DNA of 64,000 bases from Sphingomicrobium sediminis. GTDB lineage: Bacteria > Pseudomonadota > Alphaproteobacteria > Sphingomonadales > Sphingomonadaceae. The translations under genes and the position numbers were made by a program. This document shows positions 32,239-41,754 of the stretch, one piece after another. Position 1 is the first letter of the stretch. Each line of letters starts with the position of its first letter. Below the pieces are notes generated by a model. The model was not told the origin of the DNA. It did no database searches and saw nothing but the letters and a program-made list of their open reading frames with translations. The DNA lies in the NCBI RefSeq assembly GCF_023805295.1, contig NZ_JAMSHT010000001.1, forward strand, positions 744,001 through 808,000. The letters run 5' to 3'.

Positions 32239-34317
32239 CTACCAGACGGTCACGCGCTCTTCGGGCGGCAGGTACATCTCGTCCTCGGGGGTCACACCGA
32301 AGGCGTCGTACCATGCGTCCATGTTGCGGATCACCCAGACACGCTGGATCGAGGGCGAGTGGCTGTCCGTCTTGAGACGGCGCTTCAGTTCGTCATCGCG
32401 ATAATTGCGACGCCAGACCTGTGCCCAGGCAAGGAAGAAGCGCTGGTCGCCGGTCGTCCCGTCGATGATCGGCGCTTCCTCGCCATTCAGCGAAGCCTTG
32501 TAGGCGTCATAGGCGATCGAAAGACCGGCAAGGTCACCGATATTCTCGCCCAGCGTGAACTCGCCATCGACAAACTCGCCCGGGAAAATCTCGTAGAGAT
32601 TATACTGGTCGATCAGTGCCTTACCGCGCGCTTCGAAGTTCGCATAGTCAGCCTCGGTCCACCAATTGTTGAGGTTTCCCATCGTGTCATATTTGGCACC
32701 CTGGTCATCGAAGTGGTGGCTGATTTCATGGCCGATCACGGCACCGATACCGCCATAATTGATGGCCGCATCGGCATTGGGATCGAAGAATGGTGGCTGC
32801 AGGATCGAGGCCGGGAAGACGATCTCCATCTGGCCGAAATTAGCGTAAGCGTTGACCGTCATCGGGGCCATGCCCCAGGCCCAGCGGCGCAGCGGCTCGT
32901 CGAGGCGCTTCAGCGCGTCCTGGTGCGACCACTCGCGCGCAGCCTGGACGTTGGCGAAGAGGTCGTCGCCCATGGTCAGGCCTTCATAGTCCATCCACTT
33001 GTCGGGATAGCCGATCTTGCTGCGGAAATTGCCGAGCTTGGTCGCGGCCTGTTCCTTGGTTTCCTCGGCCATCCAGTCGGCATTGACGATGCGCAGGCGC
33101 ATGGCCTCGGTCACATTGTCGACCAGTTCCTGCATCTGCGCCTTATATTCGGCCGGGAAATGGCGCGCGGCATATTCCTTGCCGACATCGTCGCGCAGGA
33201 TGCCCGAGACGAAGCTCACGCCGCGCTTCCAGCGCTCCTGCTGCTCGGGCACGCCCGACAGCGTCGTCGAATAGAAAGCGAACTGGCGGTTATCGACCGC
33301 GGCCGGCAGGTAGCTTGCAAAGCTGCCCAGCGCGCTCACCATCATCTTGTCCTTGAGCACGCGAAGGTCGGTGTTCGAGGCAAGCTCGAGCCCGCCGACG
33401 ATCGAATCCGGCGTTGCGACATTGACCTCGTCAAAGTCGTAATCGCCCTCGGCGAACATCGTGTCCCAATCGAATTCGGGATAGAGCGCAACCATCTCCG
33501 CGCGGCTCATCTTGTTATAGGTCGCCGAGCTGTCGCCCAGCTTGTTGCGGTCCCAGTGGATGCCGGCAAGCTCGGTCTCGTAGGCAAGGATCGCCTCGGC
33601 GCGGGCACGGGCATCGTCCCCTGCCCCGGCGAACCCAAGCATGTCGGCCAGATAGTCGACATAGGCCGCGCGCACGCCCTCGAAACGCTCATTGTCAGTA
33701 AGATAATAGTCGCGATCCGGCAGGCCGAGGCCCGACTGGTAGGCGGCGAGCAGATAGCGGCTACTGTCGCCCGAATCCTGGCCAACAAACCAGACGAAGG
33801 GCGCACCGCCAAAGCCGAGACGGTCAGCACGGCCGATCATGCGGGCATAATCGTCCCAGCTATCCACTGCTTCGATCTCGCCGAGGATCGGCTGGATCGG
33901 GGCCATGCCGGCCGCTTCGATCGCATCCGTATCCATGTAGCTGCGATAGGCAGCGCCGACGCGGTTGGTCGGATCCTCTGCCGCTTCCATGATGATTTTG
34001 CGCGTGCGATCCTTGGAAAGGTCGTCGAGCGCGCCGAACATCGAATAGTTGGACTTGTCGGCCGGGATTTCGGTGTTCGCGGCCCAGGTGCCGTTTGCAT
34101 AGAGATAGAAATCGTCGCCCGGATCGACGCTGGTGTCCATGCCGGTCTGGTCGAAGCCGAACGTACCGAGCTCGGCCTCGCCCGCCGGATCATCGCCAAG
34201 CTCCTGCGCGACGGCGGGCGGCGGCGGCGCCACGGCGGCGGACGCCTTCGGACGCGTATCTTCGGTGCAACCGGCCAGCATCGTGCTGGCGGCAAGCAGG
34301 ACCATCAACTTTTTCAT
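32239..34317 (-). CDS. M13 family zinc metallopeptidase lipoprotein (PepO/neprilysin-like)
   Basis: A 692-residue peptidase. A lipoprotein signal ends at the lipobox LAGC (Cys17), so it is anchored in the periplasm or outer membrane. The zinc motif HEISHHFDD (within VIGHEISHH) and downstream ENIGDLAGL supply H, H and E ligands; NAYANF-like NAYANFGQMEIVFPA is the substrate-binding segment of M13 enzymes. It probably degrades small peptides. It is directly upstream of cckA with 1 nt between them. A Pro/Ala-rich linker follows the lipobox. Confidence 0.93.
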   Translation of the reverse strand: MKKLMVLLAASTMLAGCTEDTRPKASAAVAPPPPAVAQELGDDPAGEAELGTFGFDQTGMDTSVDPGDDFYLYANGTWAANTEIPADKSNYSMFGALDDLSKDRTRKIIMEAAEDPTNRVGAAYRSYMDTDAIEAAGMAPIQPILGEIEAVDSWDDYARMIGRADRLGFGGAPFVWFVGQDSGDSSRYLLAAYQSGLGLPDRDYYLTDNERFEGVRAAYVDYLADMLGFAGAGDDARARAEAILAYETELAGIHWDRNKLGDSSATYNKMSRAEMVALYPEFDWDTMFAEGDYDFDEVNVATPDSIVGGLELASNTDLRVLKDKMMVSALGSFASYLPAAVDNRQFAFYSTTLSGVPEQQERWKRGVSFVSGILRDDVGKEYAARHFPAEYKAQMQELVDNVTEAMRLRIVNADWMAEETKEQAATKLGNFRSKIGYPDKWMDYEGLTMGDDLFANVQAAREWSHQDALKRLDEPLRRWAWGMAPMTVNAYANFGQMEIVFPASILQPPFFDPNADAAINYGGIGAVIGHEISHHFDDQGAKYDTMGNLNNWWTEADYANFEARGKALIDQYNLYEIFPGEFVDGEFTLGENIGDLAGLSIAYDAYKASLNGEEAPIIDGTTGDQRFFLAWAQVWRRNYRDDELKRRLKTDSHSPSIQRVWVIRNMDAWYDAFGVTPEDEMYLPPEERVTVW

Positions 34318-34369
34318 GTAAACTCCTCTGCCCTCCCCTGGGCGTTCGATATTCTGAAGTGAGATTGCC

Positions 34370-34918
34370 TCAATCCGTGCGCTGACGCCAGCGTTTGCCA
34401 ATCCACAAACGCCATCCGACGAGCGACACCCAATATGCGACAAGCGCCAACACCAGTCCGATGACGAACAATCCGAAGATCAGACCGGGCGCAGCATCGG
34501 TGAACAGCCAGGCAAACCATTGCCGGATCGACGCATCGCTTTCGTACAGCTCGTACAATTGGTCGAGATGGGTTTCGAAGCCGAAGAAGCCGCCGACTTC
34601 GAGTGCACCGATCAGAAAGACCGGCGTGGTCGCGGGATTGCTCACCCAGGTGAGCGCTGCGGCGATCGGGATATTGCCGCGCATCGGAATACACATCAGC
34701 GCCGCGCCGATCATCTGCGTCCCCGGTATCATCAGGAAGACGCCAATGAACATGCCGATGAAGAAGGCGCGCGGCACGCTGCGGCGGGTGAAGCGCCAAT
34801 ATTCGTGAGCCTCGATATAGCGACGCACCGGCTTCAGCCAGCGCGAGCGCGCCAGTTCCTCGCGCGTCGGGGCGTGCTTGGCGAGGAAACGGCGAAGAGG
34901 ACCGGGATTGTTACCCAT
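34370..34918 (-). CDS. DUF2062 inner-membrane protein
   Basis: A 182-residue membrane protein with the DUF2062 pattern: amphipathic N-terminus with Arg-rich helix, [28 protein letters not shown], then a hydrophobic pair near the end ([19 protein letters not shown]). The function is unknown; family members occur next to cell-envelope genes. I use the ATG at 34918, which overlaps the smpB stop by 8 nt, in the order dapA-smpB-DUF2062. Confidence 0.85.
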   Translation of the reverse strand: MGNNPGPLRRFLAKHAPTREELARSRWLKPVRRYIEAHEYWRFTRRSVPRAFFIGMFIGVFLMIPGTQMIGAALMCIPMRGNIPIAAALTWVSNPATTPVFLIGALEVGGFFGFETHLDQLYELYESDASIRQWFAWLFTDAAPGLIFGLFVIGLVLALVAYWVSLVGWRLWIGKRWRQRTD

Positions 34919-35381
34919 GGTTCCTAAGTATGCGTCCCTGCTCTCTTTTCCAGTCCCGTTCCTTGATCGCAGCGCGCTTGTCATGCGCCTTCTTGCCCTT
35001 GGCGAGCGCGATCTCCAGCTTCGCCTTGCCCTCGCCGTTGAAATACATGGACAGCGGGACGATCGTCATGCCCTGCCGGTTCACGGCGCCGAACAGCTTG
35101 TTGATCTCGCGCGCATGGAGCAGGAGCTTGCGGCGGCGGCGCGGGTCGTGGTTCATCCGATTGCCGTGCGAATATTCGGGGATGTGCGCGTTGACGAGCC
35201 AGACCTCGCCTTCGTCGACACCGACATAGCTCTCGGCAATATTCGCCTCACCATTGCGCAGCGATTTCACTTCGGTGCCCTTCAGCGCGATACCCGCCTC
35301 GAACCGTTCCTCGACGCTATATTCGTAGAAGGCGCGCCGGTTGTCGGCGACGACCTTGACCTTGTTGAAGGCCTTGCTCAT
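34911..35381 (-). CDS. smpB: SsrA-binding protein SmpB
   Basis: SmpB binds tmRNA and brings it to stalled ribosomes for trans-translation. The 156-residue protein has the OB-like core with [19 protein letters not shown], the [11 protein letters not shown] loop and the basic tail ([18 protein letters not shown]) that enters the mRNA channel. The ATG giving [11 protein letters not shown] is chosen; it overlaps the dapA stop (ATGA). The tmRNA gene itself is not in this window. Confidence 0.95.
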   Translation of the reverse strand: MSKAFNKVKVVADNRRAFYEYSVEERFEAGIALKGTEVKSLRNGEANIAESYVGVDEGEVWLVNAHIPEYSHGNRMNHDPRRRRKLLLHAREINKLFGAVNRQGMTIVPLSMYFNGEGKAKLEIALAKGKKAHDKRAAIKERDWKREQGRILRNHG

Positions 35382-36256
35382 CCGGCCAGCCCCGCATGGA
35401 CGAGCGCCGCGTCGACCGCAGCGCGGGCGGCTTCCGACGGTTGGGTGAGCGGCAGGCGGACCTCGGTCGAGAAACCCGGCCGCACTCTGGACAACGCATA
35501 TTTGCAAGGGCCGGGCGAGGCGTCGGCGAACATCGCGACATGGAGCGGGTAGAGTTTTCCCTGCAGCGCGCGCGCTTCGTCCCAATTGCCCGCGGCCATC
35601 GCATCCTGGAATTTGGCGCACAGGCCCGGCGCGACATTGCCCGTCACCGACACGCAACCCACGCCGCCCATCGCGTTGAACGCGAGCGCAGTGGGATCAT
35701 CGCCCGATAATTGGATGAAATCCTCGCCGCAGGCCATGCGCTGCTCCGTCACACGCCCGAGATTGCCGGTCGCATCCTTGATCGCCACGATCTTCTCATG
35801 CTTGGCGACCTCGCCGAGTGCAGCAACGCCGATATCGGCGACCGTGCGTCCGGGCACGTTGTAGACCATCACCGGCAGCGGCGATGCCTCGGCGATCGCG
35901 AGGAAATGCGCGATCAGGCCAGCCTGGCTCGGCTTGTTATAGTAGGGAACGACGCACAAAGCGGCATCGGCGCCGGCCTCGGCGACCATCTTCGTCGCTT
36001 CGATCACGGCCGCCGTATCATAGCCGCCGCAGCCGGCGATGACCGGCACGCGGCCTGCTGCCACCTCGGCGCATTTGGCAACGACGGCGCGATGTTCGGC
36101 AGCATTGAGCGTTGCGACTTCACCGGTCGTACCGCAAGGCACGAGGCCGTGGCTGCCTTCGGAAATCTGCCAATCGACCAGCTCGCCATAGGCTTCGAGA
36201 TCGACTTCGCCGTTCGAAAAAGGGGTCACCAATGCCGGAATCGAGCCCTTGAACAT
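35378..36256 (-). CDS. dapA: 4-hydroxy-tetrahydrodipicolinate synthase
   Basis: Condenses pyruvate with aspartate semialdehyde, the first committed step to diaminopimelate and lysine. The 292-residue TIM barrel has [10 protein letters not shown] (pyruvate carboxylate binding), the YNVPGRT motif with the catalytic Tyr, and the Schiff-base lysine in [12 protein letters not shown]. The ATG beginning [13 protein letters not shown] matches the family. It is divergent from slt across 95 nt that contain an inverted repeat. dapF is 33 kb to the left. Confidence 0.95.
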   Translation of the reverse strand: MFKGSIPALVTPFSNGEVDLEAYGELVDWQISEGSHGLVPCGTTGEVATLNAAEHRAVVAKCAEVAAGRVPVIAGCGGYDTAAVIEATKMVAEAGADAALCVVPYYNKPSQAGLIAHFLAIAEASPLPVMVYNVPGRTVADIGVAALGEVAKHEKIVAIKDATGNLGRVTEQRMACGEDFIQLSGDDPTALAFNAMGGVGCVSVTGNVAPGLCAKFQDAMAAGNWDEARALQGKLYPLHVAMFADASPGPCKYALSRVRPGFSTEVRLPLTQPSEAARAAVDAALVHAGLAG

Positions 36257-36289
36257 CAAATATCTCCGATAAAGAACGTCCTGTCGCCA

Positions 36290-36314
36290 GAACCATTCGG
36301 CCCGCCGAATGTTC
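36290..36314. promoter_or_regulatory. Inverted repeat between dapA and slt
   Basis: CATTCGG and CCGAATG (7 bp, 4-nt loop CCCG) are extended by GAA/TTC with a one-base bulge. The element is centred in the 95-nt divergent region, about 38 nt from the slt start and 34 nt from the dapA start. It could be an operator or hairpin serving one or both genes. Confidence 0.4.
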
Positions 36315-36351
36315 AGGGTCTGATAAGCAGTGAAACTCCATATTACCACCC

Positions 36352-38310
36352 ATGACCACGCGCCTCCTTCTCATCCCCTCACTGCTCCTGTCCGGAGCGG
36401 CCATTTCCTCCAGCCCCGTGCAGATGGCGGTGGCTGGCGCGACCTCTGCCGAATTGCAGAGCGCGCGCGACACGGTCGACGCCTCGATCGCCGAGTGGCG
36501 CGAGCTCAAAGATGAGCGCAACCCGACATTCTCGCGCGCTGCCCAATTCGCCATCGCGCACCCCGACTGGCCCAATATCGGGTCGATCCGCGCCCGCGCC
36601 GAAGAAGCGCTCAATGCCTTTGCCCCCGACCCTCTGGTCCTCGAATTCTTCGACGGCACGCCACCGCGCAATGGCCGCGGCTGGACCGCGCTTGCGCTGG
36701 CACAGGAACGCCAGGGTCGCACCAACGCGGCGACCGAAGCAGCGCGCAACGCCTGGCTGAGCGACGATCTCAGCGACGAAGACATCGCCACGATCCGGTC
36801 GCGCTTCGGCAGCCGCCTGACCGCGCTCGACCATGACCGCCGTATCGACGCGCTCCTGTTCGTTCGCGAGCGCGAAAAGGCCGAGGACATACTGTCGCTG
36901 GCAAGCCCCGGCGAACGCCAGGTGGCCGAGGCCCGCCTCGCCCTCCAGCGCCGCGACAGTAATGCGGACGTGCTGTTTGCCCGTGTCGCCGATCGTATCG
37001 ACGACCATGCCGGCCTGCTGATGGACCGCGCGCGTTACTTCCGCGCTTCGGGCCAGGAAAGCGCGTCGGAGTCTCTGCTGGCGCGCGATCATGATTTCAC
37101 GACCCGGCCGACCAATGTCGATAAATGGTACGAGATGCTGCTGCTCGCTGCCGAGGGCGCTTCGGATCGCGGCGCGCATGTCACCGCCTATAATATTGCG
37201 CGCCAGCTGGATGACGCCCTGCCCGATGGCGCCGTGCTCGCCAATCAGGCTTATGGCGTGCGCGACAAATATACCTCGCTTGCCTGGCTCGCCGGCACGA
37301 CCGCGCGCGAGCGGCTTGGCGATGCCGCTGCGGCAAGCCGCCTGTTCGAATCCTATTCGACCGGCGGCCGTTCTCTACAGGTCCGCTCGAAGGGCCTCTA
37401 TTGGGCCGGACGCAGCGCGCAGGAGGCGGGCAACGTCCAGCGCGCCAACGCCCTCTATGCCAGCGCCGCCGAAACGCCCGAGCTCTTCTACAGCCAGCTA
37501 GCGCTCGAACGGTTGGGCCGCGACATCCCGGTCCCGCCCGCTTTGCCCGAACAGACCGCCGCAGCGCGCAATGCATTTGCCAGCAAGCCCATTGTCGTCG
37601 CGCTGTCGCGGCTCGGCGATCCCGACGATCGTGCCGTGTTCGTGCGCGCCATCGCCACCTCGCTTGAAACCGAGCAGGAGCGCCTGATCGCTAGCGATTA
37701 TGCGCTACGGGCCGGCCGCGCCGACCTTGGTGTCTGGATTGCCCGTGCCGCACGCAATGACGGGACCGCCTTCTATTATCGCTCCGCCTGGCCGGTGCAT
37801 CCGCGCGGCGCGCCGGGCGGCGATCCGTGGAGCATCGCCCACGGCATCACCCGCCAGGAATCGAGCTTCGACAATTTCGCCGTCAGTCACGCCAACGCCC
37901 ACGGCATGATGCAGCTCTTGCCTGCAACGGCACGCGAGCAGGCTCGGCGGATGGGCCTTGAATATTGCTATAGCTGCCTGCGTACCGACCCGGCCTACAA
38001 TGTCCGTCTCGGCAGCGGCTATTTCGCCTGGCTGAGCGACTATTATGACGGCAACAAGGTGCTCGCCGCTGCGGCCTATAATGGCGGCATGGGCAATGTG
38101 AACCGCTGGATCCGCAACAATGGCGATCCGCGCACCTCGCGCGTCGACACGGTCGAGTGGATCGAGAAAATCCCGTTCATGGAGACACGCGGATATGTCC
38201 AGCGCGTGCTCGAGAATGCCGCCGTCTACGACCGGCTCAATCCCTATGTCCCCGCTTATGGCGCGGTCCATGTCTCGCGCCATCTCGGCAAGACCAACCG
38301 GCCCGGCTGA
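36352..38310 (+). CDS. Soluble lytic murein transglycosylase
   Basis: A 652-residue periplasmic enzyme that cleaves the glycan strands of peptidoglycan to anhydromuropeptides. It has a Sec-type N-terminus (TRLLLIPSLLLSGA), a long alpha-superhelical U/L region, and a C-terminal SLT domain near residues 490-620 with the catalytic Glu in TRQESSFDNFAVS, then GMMQLLPATA and AAYNGGMGNVNRW. Length and layout match Slt70. It overlaps the greB start by one base. Confidence 0.93.
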   Translation: MTTRLLLIPSLLLSGAAISSSPVQMAVAGATSAELQSARDTVDASIAEWRELKDERNPTFSRAAQFAIAHPDWPNIGSIRARAEEALNAFAPDPLVLEFFDGTPPRNGRGWTALALAQERQGRTNAATEAARNAWLSDDLSDEDIATIRSRFGSRLTALDHDRRIDALLFVREREKAEDILSLASPGERQVAEARLALQRRDSNADVLFARVADRIDDHAGLLMDRARYFRASGQESASESLLARDHDFTTRPTNVDKWYEMLLLAAEGASDRGAHVTAYNIARQLDDALPDGAVLANQAYGVRDKYTSLAWLAGTTARERLGDAAAASRLFESYSTGGRSLQVRSKGLYWAGRSAQEAGNVQRANALYASAAETPELFYSQLALERLGRDIPVPPALPEQTAAARNAFASKPIVVALSRLGDPDDRAVFVRAIATSLETEQERLIASDYALRAGRADLGVWIARAARNDGTAFYYRSAWPVHPRGAPGGDPWSIAHGITRQESSFDNFAVSHANAHGMMQLLPATAREQARRMGLEYCYSCLRTDPAYNVRLGSGYFAWLSDYYDGNKVLAAAAYNGGMGNVNRWIRNNGDPRTSRVDTVEWIEKIPFMETRGYVQRVLENAAVYDRLNPYVPAYGAVHVSRHLGKTNRPG

Positions 38311-38804
38311 TGGGTGTGGGGGCCAAGCGCCCGCGCTTCATCACCCCCGAGGGGCTGGCGCGGATCCGCGAAGAATATGATCAGTTGTTCGGGGTCGAAC
38401 GCCCCAAGCTGACCGAGCTCATTGCCTGGGCCGCCGGCAATGGCGATCGCAGCGAGAATGGCGATTATATCTACGGCCGCAAGAAGCTGCGCGAGATCGA
38501 CCGGCGCCTGGGCTATCTCTCGAAGGTGATGAAGGAAGCCAAGCTGGTCGACCCGGCCAAGGCCGAGCGCCGCGATGAAGTCCGCTTCGGTGCCACGGTC
38601 ACCTTGGTCGACGAGAATGACAGAGAGCGCATCATCACCATCGTCGGCAATGACGAGGCCGAAGCAGGCGATGGCCGTGTTGGCTGGTCAGCCCCGATCA
38701 CCCGCGCCCTGATCGGCGCCAAGGTCGGCGATGAACGCGCGGTGCGCCTGCCTTCGGGCGAGATGTTCTACGAGGTCGTGAAGATCGACTATCCGTCGGC
38801 CTGA
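38310..38804 (+). CDS. greB: Transcription elongation factor GreB
   Basis: GreB enters the RNA polymerase secondary channel and stimulates cleavage of backtracked transcripts. The 164-residue protein has the N-terminal coiled coil with the acidic tip (GDRSENGDYIYGRKKLREID) and a C-terminal FKBP-like domain (DERAVRLPSGEMFYEVVKI). The IYGRKKLREIDRR segment distinguishes GreB from GreA. The ATG overlaps the slt stop (TGATG). The 3' end overlaps the tail of the DUF2256 gene on the other strand. Confidence 0.93.
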   Translation: MGVGAKRPRFITPEGLARIREEYDQLFGVERPKLTELIAWAAGNGDRSENGDYIYGRKKLREIDRRLGYLSKVMKEAKLVDPAKAERRDEVRFGATVTLVDENDRERIITIVGNDEAEAGDGRVGWSAPITRALIGAKVGDERAVRLPSGEMFYEVVKIDYPSA

Positions 38805-38941
38805 GCCTTGCCTCGATTGCCGCGACAGCGCTCCGAGCAATATTTCACGTCGTCCCAGACCTTTGCCCACTTCTTGCGCCAGGTGAACGGGCGTCCGCAG
38901 ACGACGCAGTCCTTGGTCGGGAGATCGCCCTTCTTGCGCAC
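38789..38941 (-). CDS. DUF2256 small Cys-rich protein
   Basis: A 50-codon gene with start GTG; a stop codon two codons upstream fixes this start. The product begins VRKKGDLPTKDC and has four cysteines in two pairs (DCVVC and YCSERC) around a basic Trp-rich centre (FTWRKKWAKVWDDVK), the DUF2256 pattern of a small zinc ribbon. Its last five codons overlap greB on the other strand. It is 10 nt downstream of the PPK2-like gene. Function is unknown; nucleic-acid or zinc binding is a guess. Confidence 0.85.
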   Translation of the reverse strand: MRKKGDLPTKDCVVCGRPFTWRKKWAKVWDDVKYCSERCRGNRGKAQADG

Positions 38942-38951
38942 GCGCTAGGGC

Positions 38952-39728
38952 TTAGCGCCCGCCAGTAGCGGGAAATTGGACGACCACATGATCGCCCTGC
39001 GCAGCCGGCGGCGTTGCCGGCAACGCCTTGTCGAGCGTACGGACGAGCGTCTCGAGCGCCATGGCGCGTCCACCCTTCTCGTCTTCGGCATCGACCAAGG
39101 TCCACGGGGCCCAGCGCGTATCCGTCTGTTCGAAAACGGCATGCCAGCCATCGATCAGCTTGGCGCGCCCCTCGGCCCAATTATCCTCGCGCTTGTGCGT
39201 GATCGTCCGCATCCACGGATCGGACCAGCGCTGTTCGAGCCGGCGTGCCTGCTCGTCCTCGCTCATATGAAAGAAGAGCTTCACCATGATGGTGTCATGG
39301 TCACACTGCTGCGCTTCGAACTCGTTGATTTCGTCGCAACCGCGCGACAGGCCGGTCTCGTCGATCGCACCTGCAATTTTCTGGGCGATGACGGTCCGGT
39401 ACCAGCTGCGATAAAACAGGCTGCTATTTCCGGCCGCCGGCAGCTCGGCCCAGAAACGCGCCAGCCAATGACGTTTTTCGTCGCTATCGGGCTTTGCCGC
39501 GGTCACGAAGGTTCGCATCCGGCAAGGATCGAGACTGCAGCCGAGATCGCGAAGGAAATCGCGCTTTCCTGCGGCTTCCCAGCCTTCGACGAGGACGATC
39601 AGCTGCTTGCCGTGCGCGACCATGCGCAGCTGCAATTCGCGCAACTGCGCGCGCAGCTCGGTGAGCCGTTCCTCGCTGTCACCTTGTACCGATGCCCCCA
39701 CCGGTACTGCGGTTAAGTCAATCCCCAT
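38952..39728 (-). CDS. PPK2-family polyphosphate kinase-like protein, divergent active site
   Basis: A 258-residue P-loop kinase of the PPK2 family (polyphosphate-driven nucleotide phosphorylation). The Walker A reads EGWEAAGKRD (residues 48-57), where family members I know have GKG. The Walker B-like block reads YRSWY (106-110), where the family has DRSWY, so a key Asp is replaced by Tyr. The lid region HKREDNWAEG and FEQTDTRWAPWTLVDAEDE are kept. It resembles one half of class II enzymes but stands alone. The start at 39728 replaces a longer TTG reading. Activity is uncertain. Confidence 0.82.
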   Translation of the reverse strand: MGIDLTAVPVGASVQGDSEERLTELRAQLRELQLRMVAHGKQLIVLVEGWEAAGKRDFLRDLGCSLDPCRMRTFVTAAKPDSDEKRHWLARFWAELPAAGNSSLFYRSWYRTVIAQKIAGAIDETGLSRGCDEINEFEAQQCDHDTIMVKLFFHMSEDEQARRLEQRWSDPWMRTITHKREDNWAEGRAKLIDGWHAVFEQTDTRWAPWTLVDAEDEKGGRAMALETLVRTLDKALPATPPAAQGDHVVVQFPATGGR

Positions 39729-39764
39729 GAAGGCGCGTTTAACGGCGCGCTGCCCGGGGATCAA

Positions 39765-39817
39765 TCTCTCACGCCGGAAAACCGTCTCGTTTCGGGAACG
39801 GTGTGTCCCTTGAGAGA
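39765..39817 (-). repeat. Nested inverted repeats between aspS and the PPK2-like gene
   Basis: An outer pair TCTCTCA/TGAGAGA (39765-39771, 39811-39817) encloses an inner pair ACCGT/ACGGT (39781-39785, 39798-39802). On the minus strand the inner hairpin is followed by TTTT, so it may be a weak aspS terminator. Downstream of it lies the PPK2-like gene. Confidence 0.3.
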
Positions 39818-39818
39818 C

Positions 39819-41642
39819 TTAGCTGTCGTCTTCCACAACGTCGGCGACCGGCGCGCTGTCGTCAGCTTCCTCGGGCGGCAGGTCGAGCTGGATGTGGACG
39901 TCCTCGAGCTGGCGATCGCTCACGAGGCTCGGGGCGCCCATCATCAGGTCCTGCGCACGCTGGTTCAGCGGGAAGGCAATGACTTCACGGATATTGGGCT
40001 CGTCGGCGATCAGCATGACGATACGGTCGATGCCAGGTGCCGAACCGCCGTGTGGGGGCGCGCCAAGTTTGAACGCTTCGATCATGCCCGAGAAATTCTC
40101 GTCGACATCGGCCTTGGAATAGCCGGCAATCTCGAAGGCCTTGTACATGATGTCCGGACGGTGGTTACGAATGGCGCCCGAGCTCAGTTCGTAGCCATTG
40201 CAGACGATGTCATACTGCCAAGCGAGGATGTCGAGCGGGTCCTTGGTTTCCAGCGCTTCCATCTCGCCCTGCGGCATCGAGAAGGGGTTGTGGCTGAAGT
40301 CGACCTTCTGGCGCTCTTCATCGAACTCGAACATCGGGAAGTCGACGATCCAGCAGAATTTGAATTCGCCCTCGGGAATGAGCTCGAGGCTTTCGCCGAC
40401 GCGGGTGCGCGCAAGACCAGCAAGCTTGGCCGCATCCTTTTCATCGCCCGCAGCGAAGAACAGGCCGTCATCCGGACCGAGGCCGAGTTCGTCGGCCAGC
40501 GTGTCCATCTTTTCGGAGCCATGATTCTTGGCGATGGGTCCACCCCATTCGCCGCCCTTGCGGGTCGCATAGCCAAGGCCCGGGAAACCTTCGCCGCGCG
40601 CCCAATCATTCATTTCGTCGAAGAACTTGCGGCTCTTCTCGGCCGTGCCCGGTGCCGGGATGGCGCGGACCTTCTTGCCCTGCGATATGAGGTTGGCGAA
40701 GAGGCCGAAGCCCGACCCTTCGAAATGCGCGCCGACATCGGCAATCTCGATCGGGTTGCGCAGGTCGGGCTTGTCGGTGCCGTACTTCAGCATCGCTTCC
40801 TTGTAAGGAATGCGCGGGAACTCGCCTGCCGGGGTCACCTTGCGACCATCGGCAAATTCTTCGAACACGCCCGCCAGCACCGGTTCGATCGCTTGGAAAA
40901 CGTCTTCCTGCGTGACGAAGCTCATTTCGAAGTCGAGCTGGTAGAATTCGGGGCTGCGGTCGGCACGCAAATCCTCGTCGCGGAAACAGGGCGCGATCTG
41001 GAAATAGCGGTCGAAGCCGGCCACCATCAGCAGCTGCTTGAACATCTGCGGCGCCTGCGGCAGCGCGTAGAAGCGCCCCGGGTGCAGGCGCGAAGGCACC
41101 AGATAGTCGCGCGCGCCCTCGGGGCTCGATGCCCCCAGGATCGGCGTCTGGAACTCGGTGAAGCCCTGCGCTTCCATGCGGCGGCGCAGCGAGCTGATCA
41201 CCTTGGAGCGCAGCACGATATTCTTGTGCATCGTTTCGCGGCGCAGGTCGACGAAGCGATACTTGAGACGGGTTTCCTCGGGATAGTCCTGCTCGCCGGC
41301 AACCGGCAGGGGCAGCTCGTTGGCCTCCGATTGCACCGTGATACCGCGCGCGAATACCTCGATCGCGCCCGTCGGCAGGTTTTTGTTCACCGTGCCTTCG
41401 CTACGCGCTTTCACCTCGCCATCGATGGTAACGACGCTCTCGACACGCAGCTTGTCGAGCACCGGCAGCGCGGGGCTGTCTTCGTCGGCGACGATCTGGG
41501 TGATGCCGTGATGATCGCGAAGATCCACGAACAGCACACCGCCATGATCGCGCTTGCGATGGATCCAGCCCGACAGGCGGACATTCTCGCCGACGGCTTC
41601 GGCGTTGAGGGCGGCACAATGATGGGTGCGGTAAGCGTGCAT
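39819..41642 (-). CDS. aspS: Aspartate-tRNA ligase
   Basis: Charges tRNA-Asp (and possibly tRNA-Asn) with aspartate. The 607-residue bacterial-type enzyme has an N-terminal OB anticodon-binding domain ([19 protein letters not shown]), class II motif 2 ([18 protein letters not shown]), a GAD insertion domain, and motif 3 ([12 protein letters not shown]). Whether it is discriminating depends on presence of gatCAB elsewhere. The ATG giving MHAYRTHHC is chosen. It is divergent from rnd across 112 nt. Confidence 0.95.
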   Translation of the reverse strand: MHAYRTHHCAALNAEAVGENVRLSGWIHRKRDHGGVLFVDLRDHHGITQIVADEDSPALPVLDKLRVESVVTIDGEVKARSEGTVNKNLPTGAIEVFARGITVQSEANELPLPVAGEQDYPEETRLKYRFVDLRRETMHKNIVLRSKVISSLRRRMEAQGFTEFQTPILGASSPEGARDYLVPSRLHPGRFYALPQAPQMFKQLLMVAGFDRYFQIAPCFRDEDLRADRSPEFYQLDFEMSFVTQEDVFQAIEPVLAGVFEEFADGRKVTPAGEFPRIPYKEAMLKYGTDKPDLRNPIEIADVGAHFEGSGFGLFANLISQGKKVRAIPAPGTAEKSRKFFDEMNDWARGEGFPGLGYATRKGGEWGGPIAKNHGSEKMDTLADELGLGPDDGLFFAAGDEKDAAKLAGLARTRVGESLELIPEGEFKFCWIVDFPMFEFDEERQKVDFSHNPFSMPQGEMEALETKDPLDILAWQYDIVCNGYELSSGAIRNHRPDIMYKAFEIAGYSKADVDENFSGMIEAFKLGAPPHGGSAPGIDRIVMLIADEPNIREVIAFPLNQRAQDLMMGAPSLVSDRQLEDVHIQLDLPPEEADDSAPVADVVEDDS

Positions 41643-41754
41643 GATCGTCTCGAAAAATGAAGATGGTGCGGAAGGGCCCGCTAGTCGTGCGCTGCACTCG
41701 CCATACAAGCTTTCTTTGTCAAGCGCTCTGGGGTGCGCTAGGGCGCAAATCCAT

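Noticed and set aside
39801-41660. Plus-strand open frame of 619 codons opposite aspS
   Set aside because: It is a shadow of the aspartate-tRNA ligase gene. Long antisense frames are common in high-GC coding DNA.
41694-41722. TTGACA in front of aspS as a -35 element
   Set aside because: A good -35 hexamer is present on the minus strand (41722-41717), but no reasonable -10 sequence lies 16-18 nt further on.
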